Of a stretch of 64,000 bases of DNA, positions 35,908 to 46,899 are shown piece after piece. Numbering within the stretch: position 1 is the first letter of the stretch; each line of letters starts with the position of its first letter. The stretch comes from Antitrichia curtipendula (Eukaryota; Streptophyta; Bryopsida; Hypnales; Leucodontaceae). The stretch spans positions 23,126,001 to 23,190,000 of the forward strand of contig OX579639.1 in assembly GCA_951230915.1 (NCBI GenBank), in the 5' to 3' direction. The notes beneath the pieces were generated by a model, which was given only the letters and a program-made list of their open reading frames with translations, searched no databases and was not told the origin of the DNA. The translations under genes and the position numbers were made by a program.

Positions 35908-37292
35908 ATGGGGAAAAGATTTCAAGCAAAGAAGAATGCAATACGGTTGGGGAAGGATGCTAGGATCCTAGATCCCAATAAACGCACTCATTTATCTTGT
36001 AATATTATAGTTTCAAGTGTGGAGGGGCCACTCAATGATCATTATGGTAGTAAGGGGCGCAAGCGCTTGGAGAAGTTGCACTTGTTTGTTCCTTTTTTTG
36101 AAGAAGAAGGGCTAATTTATAATGGTGTAACAAAAAAATATGAGTGCATCAAATGTGACAAGGTTGGCTTCCCAGCAGACTATAAAAAATTAAAGGCACA
36201 TCTTTTAGATGTGCATTTTATAAGTTCACGGAAAAAATATTCAAGCCTTCTTTTAGATTCACATGGATATGTAGGGTATGAAGAGATTCAGGTTATAAAG
36301 AAAGTACAAAAAATTAGGCCTAAAACTTTATGGGTCAATGAATATAACATTGCTAAGCATTGTCAGAGTTATGAGGAGGTTAGTTCATCTACTGTTTGTG
36401 TAGATTCTTTAGGATCTACATTTCACTTCTTATTGGTGAATGGTTGTTTTAGTAGTAGTGTATTGAACACTATGGTAGAGCATGCAACTTTCTTGGAGCA
36501 TCAAAAGAATGCGACAAAGCAAGGTGAAATGAAGAGATCAAAATTGGATTCAAGAATGGTTTCTTTTGGCTATTGGTATGCCTATAATCAAAATTGACAG
36601 GTAAGTAAACATACTTTGATTTTGAAATAGAGTACTTTGATTTGGTTTTTGGAATGAATATTAATTTCAAATTGCTTATTTTTGTAGGTTTTGACATTCC
36701 AGAAAAGGATGTTACTTGCGTGCCGATGAGCTGTGTAGCTTGATTAAGTATCATCTAAAATAGCTTTTTCCATCAATTTTTGATCATTTGGAATCAATTT
36801 TGAAAGAAGAAGGTATCACTGATGAAGACCATGTTAGATTGGGCAATAGTCCTTTCACGACTATGTCCATTACAAAAAATTACAATTGTAATATTCATGT
36901 GGACAATGATGATGTTTCTTATGGGTTTTTCATCTGGTTTGGTGCTCCAGTTGAGATTTGGTTTTAGTTTCTTTCATTTTCACTTGTTTATAACATTCTT
37001 GATATTGTATTATATGAATTTATACTTATTTGTTTTAGTTTTGTTATTAGGTACAAGGGATAAGCATGGAAATGAAGTGTGTTTTTATATGCCAGGAGTT
37101 AAACTGTTCACAGTTCTTGGGATTGGAGATATACTTCTTTGCAAAGCAAAAGATTTGATTCATTGTACCAAGAGTATTGGAAGTCAAGGGCAATTCAACG
37201 TAGCTTTATATCAGAAAGCATCTTTTCTTAGGTGGTATGATGTTTTGAAAAGCATTTCAAATATAGAGTGTGCCATTCATGAAAAACTTTAG
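35908..37292 (+). CDS. 2OG-Fe(II) oxygenase-like protein with C2H2-like finger, possibly nonfunctional
   Basis: The first exon follows an acceptor-like TTTGTTTAG; the chosen ATG is at 35908 (MGKRFQAKKN). It encodes a basic N-terminus, a C2H2-type finger (YECIKCDKVGF..KKLKAHLLDVHF, about 36139-36220), then a charged region to about 36595. A middle exon reads RADELCSLIKYHLK, a TAG (36761-36763), LFPSIFDHLESILKEEG, then MSITKNYNCNIHVDNDD (HxD at 36896-36904). It joins in frame (G|GTGCTC donor after 36941, acceptor ending 37050) to GNEVCFYMPGVKLF..GDILLCKAKDLIHCTKSI (distal His at 37161-37163). HxD plus distal His and 'GDILL' fit the 2OG/Fe(II) dioxygenase fold. The TAG and a TGA just before the first donor make a working product doubtful, unless 36599-36761 is one intron ending in ATAG. 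TET/JBP-like membership is inference. Confidence 0.55.
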
Positions 37293-37299
37293 CAAGCTA

Positions 37300-39660
37300 G
37301 CTAAAAAGTTCTAATATTGATTATTAGAACTTTTTATTATAGCAGTATAGATTGTTTATATGTTATTTATCTTTCAATTCTTGTTTTTAGATTGTTCACA
37401 TCGTATACTATGATTATTTTTATATTTGTGTACTCTATTCACTATCAAAGTCTTTCTTTAAATATGACTTCATTTGTTTTTTGCATTGAAATTTCAAGCA
37501 ATCTGAAATTTCATTAGTACTGAAAATGATGGAAAAACACAGAAAAAATTCATTAAATATTTCTTAGTACATTGAAAAGGTTTTTAGAATTCTAATTTCA
37601 ACAAAAGAATGCAAGATAATTTTGTAGCTATTTGAAGAGAATTATAAAATATTAGAAACTATAGTTATAATGGAATAGAGAAACTATATTGTAAACTTGA
37701 ATTTCAATTATATTTGTAATGCATATTTTTAATAAGAAAGAGAAATTGAAAGGAAGAAACTAGCCTGAACTATATACATTGTTGGGTTAAAGTAAAAACC
37801 TAAGAATTCAATCTATTTTTAGTTGTTACAAAAATTACTTTATGGTTGATCATATTATGAAATTGTAAGTGTTTTTACTAGTTTGCGTGTGGAAGTGTTA
37901 GGTTTCTTTCTACAAAGGACAGTACCTCATAATTATAGTGTATAGGTACATAATGATGGCAACTTCTAATTGACTTAGAGAAAGGTGGACGCCGTGAAAT
38001 AATTTTAATATATGAATGTACTTGCAACAAATGATAAGATGAGGACGCCAAGTTCTTGAAGTGAAGGTATATAGGTAGTTCGAGGATTAGGTGTTCAGTA
38101 CTTTGTGGTGTAGTGTTTCTATACTTTATATATTTGTGTAGATTTTCTGTTGTTACAACTCTCTTTGTTTGACAGTACTGTAGTTCAGGTGGATGTGAAG
38201 TTGGTGTGGCGAGATCTTACTATTCTCAACAGTAGAAGGTATATTGTTGTGAAGTTAGAAAGAGGCGGGCAATTTCATGTTTAGTTTGAGGTACAGAAGT
38301 TTCTTTTCTAAAGTGTAGAAACTCAGGTCATTGGCTAATATTCTAGTTCTTCATTCTATAATTCACTTGTGAAGTGATGAAATTTATTTGTAAGACTTCA
38401 AGATTATTTTAAATTGACTAGTTTCATTGCTATAAATCTTTAGGCAAAATATATTGAAGATTTGTATTCTGTTTTTTTTTTAACATATTGATTGTCAAAG
38501 AATTTTGTGTAACCAAAAAATTCTATTGTGTTTAGTTTTTTCAATGTTTTATTATGAGGGCATAGTTTTTTTGGTTTATAAATCTTAGTTTGTAATTCTA
38601 AGGTCTCTATACCATATAGGCATGTATATGCATTTGCTTTGTATATACTAATTGATATATTTTCTTTCTTTTTGTTTGCACTTGAACTTTGTAGTGTAGG
38701 TTTCATTTCAAATTATAATCATTTAGAACCAAAATTCATTTTTCCTCACATTATTACTATTGTTCTGCTTGTGAAATATTTACTTCTATTTCAGTGTCAA
38801 AGATGACAGGAAGAAGGAAAATCAAACAACAAGCATCTTCTATTACGAAGTTTGTTGTATAGAACCAATTGTTCTGACAATAAATTATAGTTGCTGCATT
38901 TTTATTTTTTATTTTTTCATGTACATTTTTTGGGGAGGTTCAGTATTTACTCTAAATTTAGGCAAGTAAGAGACTATTATTTGAAGAAAACAATAAGGTA
39001 AACATAGCAAATAGATCCACGTCTTAAAACAAACACTTTCTAAAGGACTATTAAATCCATAAAGGTCCAAGGCAATTGTCTAGTCAAAAACTTGACAATA
39101 AATGCCATTTCTGTTGTATTTAACCAAGGAAATAAAACATTTATTTTGTAATCAAAGTATGAGATCTTCTATTTTACTTATATGGATTGATGTGATAAAT
39201 ATTTCATGAAGTTCAATTATACATATAGAGAGATATTAACATTCATAGTATTATTATTTTTTTTTTAATACTCTACTATTTGACATGACTTCCGCTGTTG
39301 TTTGTGAAAAATGTTTGCACTACATAGTTTGAATTCAGAATTTCAGATGTTCAATAATTGTATTTAGACTCTAAAAAAGAGTATAAAGTTAAATTAAAAA
39401 TTAAATTCCATTCCTACAAAAATTGTGAAGCAGAAGTGGGTCCAAGATTGAAAGAAAAATGAAATTGTTTAAAGCTCTAAGATGGTATTGAAACACAATT
39501 ATTTTAACAATGAGATTTTGCTACCAAGCAAACTGAACTTGTAAAAAAATATTCTGTAAAAGTATGGAAATTGCAATTACAAGTGAATTGTATTGGGTTT
39601 TTTTTCCCAAAAACATACTTCATGTACATGAAAAACTCAATTATTCATCATTTTTACATT
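37300..39660. other. AT-rich intergenic DNA, nothing recognised
   Basis: Short ORFs only (for example 38440-38706 minus). The stretch at about 39045-39080 (AAAGGACTATTAAATCC..AAAGGTCC) resembles phrases in the 12.5-15.2 kb repeats. No RNA gene is visible. Confidence 0.45.
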
Positions 39661-39904
39661 AATGGGCAATTTCGTTAAAATGGCATATTCCGTATGCCAT
39701 TTTCAAAGCGACCACTTTGAACTGCAAAAGTGACATTGTCGCAACCAGAATTTTTGGTTTTCAGTTGTTTATCTAGAAAACGGAACGGAAACTATCGATT
39801 AGTATCTAGGTTTTGTTTAGAAATAGCAGAGGACGGAAAATTAGGAAAGACATTGAAATAGTGGAATAGTTGGAATGAATCCGATCTTAGCGGTGACACC
39901 TAGG

Positions 39905-40000
39905 AACCGGATTGGAATTGGAACCTTGTCCGGAAGTAGGGTTGAACCGGATTGGGGTAGAGAACCGGATTAGGATTGAACCGGATTGGTGGGACCGGAC
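39905..40000. promoter_or_regulatory. Cluster of ACCGGATT motifs upstream of a TATA box
   Basis: Five copies of ACCGGATT and one ACCGGACCGG lie within about 95 bp (GGAACCGGATTGG, TGAACCGGATTGG, GAACCGGATTAGG and so on), ending 40 bp before the TATA box. CCGGAT-type motifs recur at the 3' end (41975-42040, 42608-42655). They could be binding sites for the element's own protein or for a host factor. Confidence 0.5.
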
Positions 40001-40040
40001 CGGTAAACGTCATCATGACGATTTTTAGGTCAGGAGGGAC

Positions 40041-40048
40041 TATAAAAG
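40041..40048 (+). promoter_or_regulatory. TATA box for the ORF at 40310
   Basis: TATAAAAG, preceded by GGGAC and followed about 30 bp later by a pyrimidine-rich TTACTCTCCATTTCC, a plausible start site near 40070. The leader to the ATG at 40310 would be about 240 nt. Confidence 0.6.
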
Positions 40049-40309
40049 CCCAGGACCTCCTCAGTTACTCTCCATTTCCAAATGCTGTTTGGTGAGAGTA
40101 TTCTTGACGCTCCTCGTTTTCAAGCGTTGTGAGCGTGCGCTTGTGTGTGTGAGCGGTAGAGGTGTGTTGTAGGGTAGGTTTCCGGTAGCGTACCGATCAC
40201 TGTGCAGGTTTCCGGTTGAGATCGGAGAGAGAAAGTGAGAACGGGACGTGCGGCTAGGACAGTGTGAGGTAGAAACGGAAAGGAACTCTTTTAGATCTAG
40301 TCTGTGTCC

Positions 40310-41950
40310 ATGCCGCAGCTCAGGCGGAACAGACCAGGGCCATCCACGTCGTCAGCTCCGGTCAAACTCCGAAAGGTCGTTCCGGTTCTCCCTTCAACAG
40401 AAGAGGAGATGGAGATGCTCTGGTTGGACCTCAACCGGATGGGGTGCCAGGGTTTGCTCGACAAACCCTGGGGTTTTAAGGATGAGCGGATGGTGAAGGA
40501 GATCCAAGGGAAGTGGACCAACCAGTTCGACAATACAATCCGCTGTGTTCCGGCGCAGTGGACGGAAGAGATCTAGAGGGAGGTTTACAAATTCCGGGCA
40601 GGAGGCCACGGGATGGCAAACCGGAAGGACGAATACGTCCGGGGCAATTTCCGAGGAGCGGTCAACCCCAAGGACGGATACGCGGTGGAGGACTGCATCG
40701 ACGATTGGCCCCGGAAACTGTTACAGTTTTTGATCCCGATCCTCCATCCGGAGAAGCCGACAAGGGTGACAATCACCCTCGGCAACACCATTTTCGGTGC
40801 CCTGAGCGGAGACCGGAAAGCGGACTGGGCCCGGATCATGTTCGATCTGGTGGCCCAGTTAGCAACGAGGGTCGGAAGGAGTAGGCCGACACCCGTGTGT
40901 CCCTATCTCTTCCACCTCTATGAGCAACACCAGCTCCTTTTGGACTCGGAAGAGAAGGAGTGGAAGGCCCAGGAAAATCTCCTGAAATACGGAGAATCGA
41001 AAACGGACGAGGAGGAAGAGGAAACCGGATCCGAGACCGAAGAAGAAGAAGAAGAAGATGAAGAAGAGGCGGAGCGGCAGACCAAGCGCCACAAGACGAC
41101 GTCTCCAACCGGAAGAGGATCTCCGCTCGGCAACAAGACCGGAAAGGAGAAGACACCGGAAGGGGAGAAGGCAGGCTGTTCGAAGAAAGGACCTGCCGAT
41201 CCGTTCGAGAAGCTGGTCAAGACCCTCTGCGACATCCGCGTGGACTGGGAGGCGAAGAGAATCGCCCTGCTGCAGATCGGAGAGTTGGTGCAGGCAGCAC
41301 CGGACAGCAAGTTGCCGGGGAAGGTAGCGGAGTGCATCACCAATCCGGTCAAGATCCGGAAACAGGAAGCGGAGATCCGTCGACTTCAAGAGGAGGTCGA
41401 CATGCTGAAGGCGGAAGTAGCCACCTTCAAGGAAGACATGGCCGCCACCCGGATAATGGCGGACGAAACACAGAAGGTGGCGGAATCGGTGAAGGCGACT
41501 TTCGGTGAGACCGGAAGCGTGGCGGTCAGGGCCAGGCTCTTCGACGAGAAGGTCTTGGAGGAGAAGAAACTATCCGGTTCCCGGATAGTTCGGATCCTGA
41601 CTGACTTCTCTGAGTAGGTGGAGAAGAATTTGGCTTTAGCACGAGGAGCGGCGGACCGGATGGAGGAGTGTACACAAAAACTGACCCGATCGATGAGGGT
41701 CCACCTATCGGACATCTCCATGCCGGAATCGTTTCCAGAAGTGCCAGACCCAAGGGAAGGAAGGGACCAGACTCCACAGTCAAAGCCGAGTCAGCCTTCC
41801 CAGATCGTGCCAATCAACATCAAAGACTCTCCCGGTTCCGACATGCCAAATCCGATGGCCGGAGAGCGGAACAAGAACTTGGGAGAAGTCTTCGAACAAT
41901 TGGAGGCGGAGCCCAAGAGTCCTTCGTTGGGGCGTAGGATAGTGATGTAG
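40310..41950 (+). pseudogene. Transposon-carried ORF, acidic coiled-coil protein, two in-frame TAG codons
   Basis: One frame stays open for 547 codons from ATG 40310 (MPQLRRNRPGPSTSSAPVKL) to TAG 41950, apart from TAG at 40574-40576 and at 41615-41617. An N-terminal region (EMLWLDLNRMGCQGLLDKPW) may be a retroelement- or MULE-linked domain. The middle has an extremely acidic stretch near 41010-41070 followed by basic KRHK, which could be a nuclear signal. The C-terminal third is predicted coiled coil (KIRKQEAEIRRLQEEVDMLK). I do not recognise the family. The three open blocks share codon use and all fit Gln at the TAG positions, which suggests recent nonsense changes rather than separate genes. 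Confidence 0.55.
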
Positions 41951-43129
41951 AATAAGTTAGGAAGAATAGGATGGGAACGGATCCGGATTAGTAATCCGAT
42001 CCGGTAGTGTTAGGAGGACTGGAAGTTAGGATCCGGATTTAGGTTGACTTTTAAACGGCTCTTTTTGCCTTTTTGTATTTTTGGAAGTTCTCAAAGTGTA
42101 TATAATTCAGTCCTTGTGCTGAGGACTGGGAGTCTTTTCCTTTGCATTTTTCCTTGTGATTTTCTCCTTGTGCTTCTTTGTTGTACGTTCTCCCATGTCT
42201 TGGCAGTGTCGTGCGTGAGGGAGTTCGGAAGGCGCGAACGGATGCGTTGGGATTTCTCCCCTTGGTGTTTTCTTGGTTCTAAGTGCATGTGAGCGGATAG
42301 GATAGAGTTGGGAGTGAACTTCAGTGCCTCAGCGCGTCTAGAGTTTGAGATTCCGGGTGAGAAAGCCGTTGTTAGGCTAGGCGGATAGGGAGGGATTCTT
42401 AGTTGCGCTAGAACTCCTGGGTGAGAAATTCGGTTGAGTGTCCGATCTCCTGTGAGGTCTCGCCATCTTAGCGGTAAACGGAAGAATTCTAGTTGACGTT
42501 GGAACGGACAGGTGCACTTGTAACCGCCTTAGCTTCGCACGGAATAGGATGACATCAGGGTCGTTGTAGTATTGAGAGGATCGTACGGGGGGTCTTTGTG
42601 TGACCAGTGGACCGGATTGCGATCTGGACTGCTGTGAAGGACCAAACCGGATCCATACTAGCCTAGGAAGGAAGAGATAAGGAAAGTGGGTCTTCAGCCG
42701 CTATAAGTCACGGAAGGTGTGGTGGGCCTACCACTCTCAAAAGCAAGCGGCGAACCCTCTGATGGCTAAACAGAGGTAAAATCAAACCGGATAGGAGAGG
42801 AAATAGTTGTGAGTTGTCTAGAGCGGATTGGTCTAGACGAATACCTAGAGTAGAAGGGATACGATCTTGGGGTTGTGTTGGATTCGATAACCGGAAGACT
42901 AGTTGGAATCGGAAGATAGAAAGAATCCGGTCCTTTGTTTTCTGGGTGTTTGGGTTTCCGGTCATAGGATGAGGATCGGAAAAGATGGATGTTACTACTG
43001 ACTTGGCTTAGTTCGTTAATAAGGCTAGGTACTTCACAGAATCTCGTGGGTTCGATCTTTAGAGTCACTTAGTTATACTCTAGGGTGATTTTTGTGAGTA
43101 TAATGGGGAATTTACCTATCCTATGCTGC

Positions 43130-43335
43130 AACAGACATCTATGAGGGGTATAGATTATATAAATCTTTGTTTTATATAGATTTCAGAAATCTAGCACTAA
43201 TGTACATTTCAAATCACGCGGTCTGAACTTTGAAAGCAACATCTATGACTATTGTAGATTTCAGACATCTATAAGTGGTTTAGATTTCAGAAATCTAGGA
43301 CAGTTGAACATTTCAGAGCGGCCCCTCTGAACTGT
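43130..43335. repeat. Imperfect direct repeat of about 120 bp at the right end of the 3.7-kb element
   Basis: AGATTTCAGAAATCTAGCAC..CATTTCAAATCACGCGGTCTGAACTTTGAAA near 43178-43240 is repeated as AGATTTCAGAAATCTAGGAC..CATTTCAGAGCGGCCCCTCTGAACTGTGAAA near 43281-43341. AGATTTCAGAAATCT is itself a palindrome. Subterminal repetition like this is common in DNA transposons. Confidence 0.6.
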
Positions 43336-43387
43336 GAAAACTGCCAAAGTTACGGAATTTCGCCATTTTAACGATATTGCCCATATT

Positions 43388-43690
43388 ACTAATCCAAATG
43401 GAATGAATCAAAGCTTTCTATGTAGACAAAAAATATGATACATAAAAAAAGTTAAAATTCTATTTGAAGACTTTGTAAATTTTTTTTTGTAACCGGTTAT
43501 TGAAAATTAGGATTTTCTGTGGAGTAACTTGTGTTCTTGGGCACTGATTGAAATATTGTTGTATTGCCAGAAAGCTAACCAATTGTGTTATTTTATAATT
43601 GAATTTTACTAGAATTTGAGGTTATAGAATGCTCTTCAAAATCCATTTGCTCCCTTTAGCAACCAATGGGCCCTTAGGAGTTCAAAGGGA
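43388..43690 (+). repeat. Dispersed repeat, copy 1 (others at 56165-56500 and 15912-16035)
   Basis: CTAATCCAAATGGAATGAAT, then GGGCACTGATTGAAATATTG, then CAAAATCCATTTGCTCCCTT match, in order, CTAATCCAAATGGGATGAAT, AGGCACCGATTGGAATAGAA and GAAAATCCATTTTGTCCCTT at about 56170-56485. Spacing is similar and there is no ORF. Confidence 0.65.
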
Positions 43691-43999
43691 GAATATCAAA
43701 AAGACATATTAATGTATATGATAAAGAGAAGTGTGAGGTGGAATTTGGGACCATTTTGAGTAATGTATAGGTCTTCTTATAGTATTGTAAAGGTGACCAT
43801 TTTTGAAGTGGTTCATATTGGATTCACTTTTTATTGTTTTACAATGTATTCCAAATATAATAAAACTTCTTGTATACTTCTTCATAATCTTAACAAAGTA
43901 AAGTGTTGTAATTGTTGTTCATTCTATAAAGCATATTGGTTAGGCCACAAAGTGTATTTCTACAATTTCATGTGTACTTCTATTATATATGACAGGATT

Positions 44000-45192
44000 A
44001 TGGAGGACCACAGAATGGACATTTTTCCAAAAGCAGGAAAGAAGCCAAGGCATGTGATGGAGTTGGAGGCCTCCTGCAAAGACATCATCACAAGAACTCC
44101 TATGACAGTACCTCTTGTACCACAGAGGCTTTCAGCAAAACTTGTGAACAAAGAAAAAGCTGTACATGTGGAGCCTTCAAATAAGAAGTCAAAAATCAAG
44201 AACACACGCACTAGTGTATAGAGTGCAGTGGAAGAAAATATTTCAGAGTATGAGAAGGTGTGGGCATTAAATTTGGAAAGAAATGTTGTGGTGCTGAAGG
44301 AACTTGGAATTCCAGATTTAGTGAAAACAAAGAATTTGGCAAAGAAGAAAGCAGTGATGACAAGTGAGGAGTCAGTACAAGCTCTGTAGGTGGTCCCAAT
44401 TTCAACAGCGATGGCACTAGTAACTACAAAGAAAGGAATCATGGGAAAGAATTTTCTGGACATGGATGAAGACTTCTCTTGTTGGAGCTGCAAGAAGGTT
44501 TTTACAACACCCTCTTCACAATTTTGTTGTTATTGCGGTGCAAAACAGCTTGGAACTATTGTTGCTGCTGCTTTGGAAGATGAAGATGTACATGATGGTG
44601 GTGGTGAAGAACGGGTGCCTCAAGTACAGCTACCAAGACTATCAAATACATCCATACAGTTCATCACTACTCCAGAGCCAATGCTAACTTATGAGAGAGT
44701 ATTTCATACTCGCCGAAGACATGTATCTACTTTGCATCTGTGGGGCAAAGCTTACTTGAAGAAAAATTATCCAAGGCAGTATGTAAAGCTGAATATGAAC
44801 CATGTAGATGTCCGCCATTGGTTTTCTAATATGTCAGATCCTTTTATTTCTGAATTCATGGAGCGTCCTTCAATTCGGCACGACTTGCCCTTCATGGAAA
44901 GGCTTATACAATTTTTGCAAGTTAGGGAGCCGGAATTGTCGACTTTGCTATTTATAAGCGAAGGTTTAACTATGCGTTGGAAAATAGATGACATTATAAA
45001 ATATGCTATAGAGTTGAAGCACTACAGAAGAAAACAACTTCAAGGTATGGCAGAATTCTATTCTATTTTATATATTTCTCTTTATTATTACATATGTATA
45101 CTACTTTAAAATACTCACTAGTTTTCTATGTTTGTTTTGTAGAAGTCATTGGAACAGAGGTAGTAGTTTCAGAGGAAGACAATTTTGTATAA
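44000..45192 (+). pseudogene. Zinc-ribbon protein, transposon-associated type, two in-frame TAG codons
   Basis: The start ATG at 44000 follows an acceptor-like GACAG (MEDHRMDIFPKAGKKPRHVM). One frame runs to 45044, then a small intron (45045-45142, GTATGG..TGTAG) and a short last exon ending IGTEVVVSEEDNFV at TAA 45190-45192; the splice keeps frame. TAG codons interrupt at 44219-44221 and 44387-44389. Between them lies YEKVWALNLERNVVVLKELG, a motif seen in many plant transposon-linked proteins ('YE..R..NI..N...L..LG'). A zinc ribbon follows (FSCWSCKKVFTTPSSQFCCY then CGAKQL, CxxC..CxxC, about 44482-44550). The rest is helical and of unknown function. Aside from the two TAG codons the gene is intact. 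Confidence 0.6.
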
Positions 45193-45199
45193 GTGATAA

Positions 45200-46119
45200 T
45201 TTCTTTCCAGCAAATGTAATGTTCATTGTATATCTTATTTTAATTTTTTCCATGAGTTTTTTTAGAATAATGCAAATTCCTATTTTAGAAGGCTTGTATA
45301 TGACAAATTGATCCATATGTAGTTTATGTGCTTTCAGGTGAAATCTCTAAACGCAGGTGGTTTGTAATCAAGAAAACCTAAAGATGCAATTCACAGTTTG
45401 TAGTAGAATGGAAACATATGTACATATTTCTTCAGGTGTTTTTTTAATACAGCATGGTCAGTGGTAGAAATTTACAAGCCTTCCTACAACAACAAAGTGT
45501 TCATAGCCTGGCCTTCTACACACTTCTACTACCGGTGATACATTAGCTAGGAAATATATGTAGTTTTAGATGTGTACATAGAAATGATAGAATATAAGCA
45601 TTTTTGACAAGAGGAGAACTTTGTCTTATAAATACAAAGACTTTTTTTTGTAATACAATCCTTTCCAAAATTTTCTATAGAAAAGTCTTTTATACAAATT
45701 AATACATTTACCTCTCAAATCACTCAATTCTATTTTTTTTCCTCTTCTCCTTCATTGTTGCATTTTTGTCTATTTCTCAGTAACATTTTATTGTCATTCT
45801 CTTCTATTTTTGAATTCAATTTGGAATTGGTTTCCCAATATGAAATTGAAATTCTATTTTTTACAACATTTTCTATAAAGTTATTGTATTTGATTTTTGT
45901 AAAGTTTCACAAATTCACTAATAAATTATGAGGTTACATTTCAAAGTAATTTCTTCTCTTTTTTATTTGATGAATTGTAAACCAATTCCTAGCATAAAAT
46001 CCAGGTCTTATTTTCAACAATGTTTTGCATGACATTTCCCTATTTGACTTTACAATTTTTGGCGATTTCTCTTGCTACTTTGCAAGTCAAATTTCAATGT
46101 CTCTCCCCTTTGTTTCTCA
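45200..46119. other. AT-rich intergenic DNA, nothing recognised
   Basis: No ORF of note and no repeats by eye. It separates the zinc-ribbon gene from the G-run end of the 7.1-kb element. Confidence 0.5.
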
Positions 46120-46899
46120 CTCGGGGGGGGGGGGGGGGGTAGTGTGTCAAAAAAATAAGGGGATAGGTGCGAACAACAAGTATTTTATAGGGGGGTATTA
46201 TTTTTTTTTAATTTTTTTTAAACATGCTATCATTATATAATTTTCTACTTAAGGTTATTAGAGAAGGGGCTTGCATTACTTGTAAATCTAAATTCATATG
46301 AATAAATGATATGGTTATTTAGAAAAAAAAAAAATTCTACTACAAATTCTGTCCGTTGAACGAAAATTCATAAGTAATTCAAAAATGCTCAAAAAAATAC
46401 AAAACGACTTGGGTTAGATTCCTCATCAACTTCTCTATGACCAAAAAATTAGCTGAAAACATTCTTGTTCAAGGAAATACATGAAAAGGCGGACCAGCCC
46501 TTAGATAGTTAGTTTATGAGCTCCTACCTTAATATGACATGTCTTCACAGTCTCTACAACAATATGTAAGAACTATTGAATGTCAGAAATATTTTTCAAA
46601 AATCCTGGTAGTATGAAATGGTATATGAAATGTTAGTATGCACTGGTATTATTTTTACAAACACAATCATTAAAAAAAAAGTGCATAGTATGTTACAAAA
46701 TAGAATGTAAAAAATGTCTAGTTATGGAGACCAAATCAAAACTGAGCTTGTACAACTCAGCTCACTGAAACATGCAGTACTGTAACCGAGACTGCAACTG
46801 ATGAAAAACTACAAAACAAATTCAGTCTTCCACATAAGAGGGAAATGCAAAGAGGAATGCATTTGGTGCAGTTTTAAGAGTCTCCTACAGTTCTGCAAG

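Larger units (their letters stand above)
39661..43385. mobile_element. 3.7-kb DNA transposon-like unit with about 23-bp terminal inverted repeats
   Basis: ATGGGCAATTTCGTTAAAAT then GGC at 39661 is the reverse complement, with one mismatch, of GCCATTTTAACGATATTGCC then CAT ending near 43385. The start GGGCAAT and the long internal promoter-driven ORF recall Mutator-like (Pack-MULE-type) elements. I could not identify an exact 9-bp duplication. No transposase is visible, so the element would be non-autonomous. GC content inside (about 39.9-43.0 kb) is clearly higher than outside. Its right end abuts a dispersed repeat (43388 onward). Confidence 0.6.

Noticed and set aside
40585..41813. Minus-strand ORFs up to 176 codons opposite the 40.3-kb ORF
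   Set aside because: Shadows caused by high GC; contain low-complexity Phe and Ser runs complementary to the acidic stretch.
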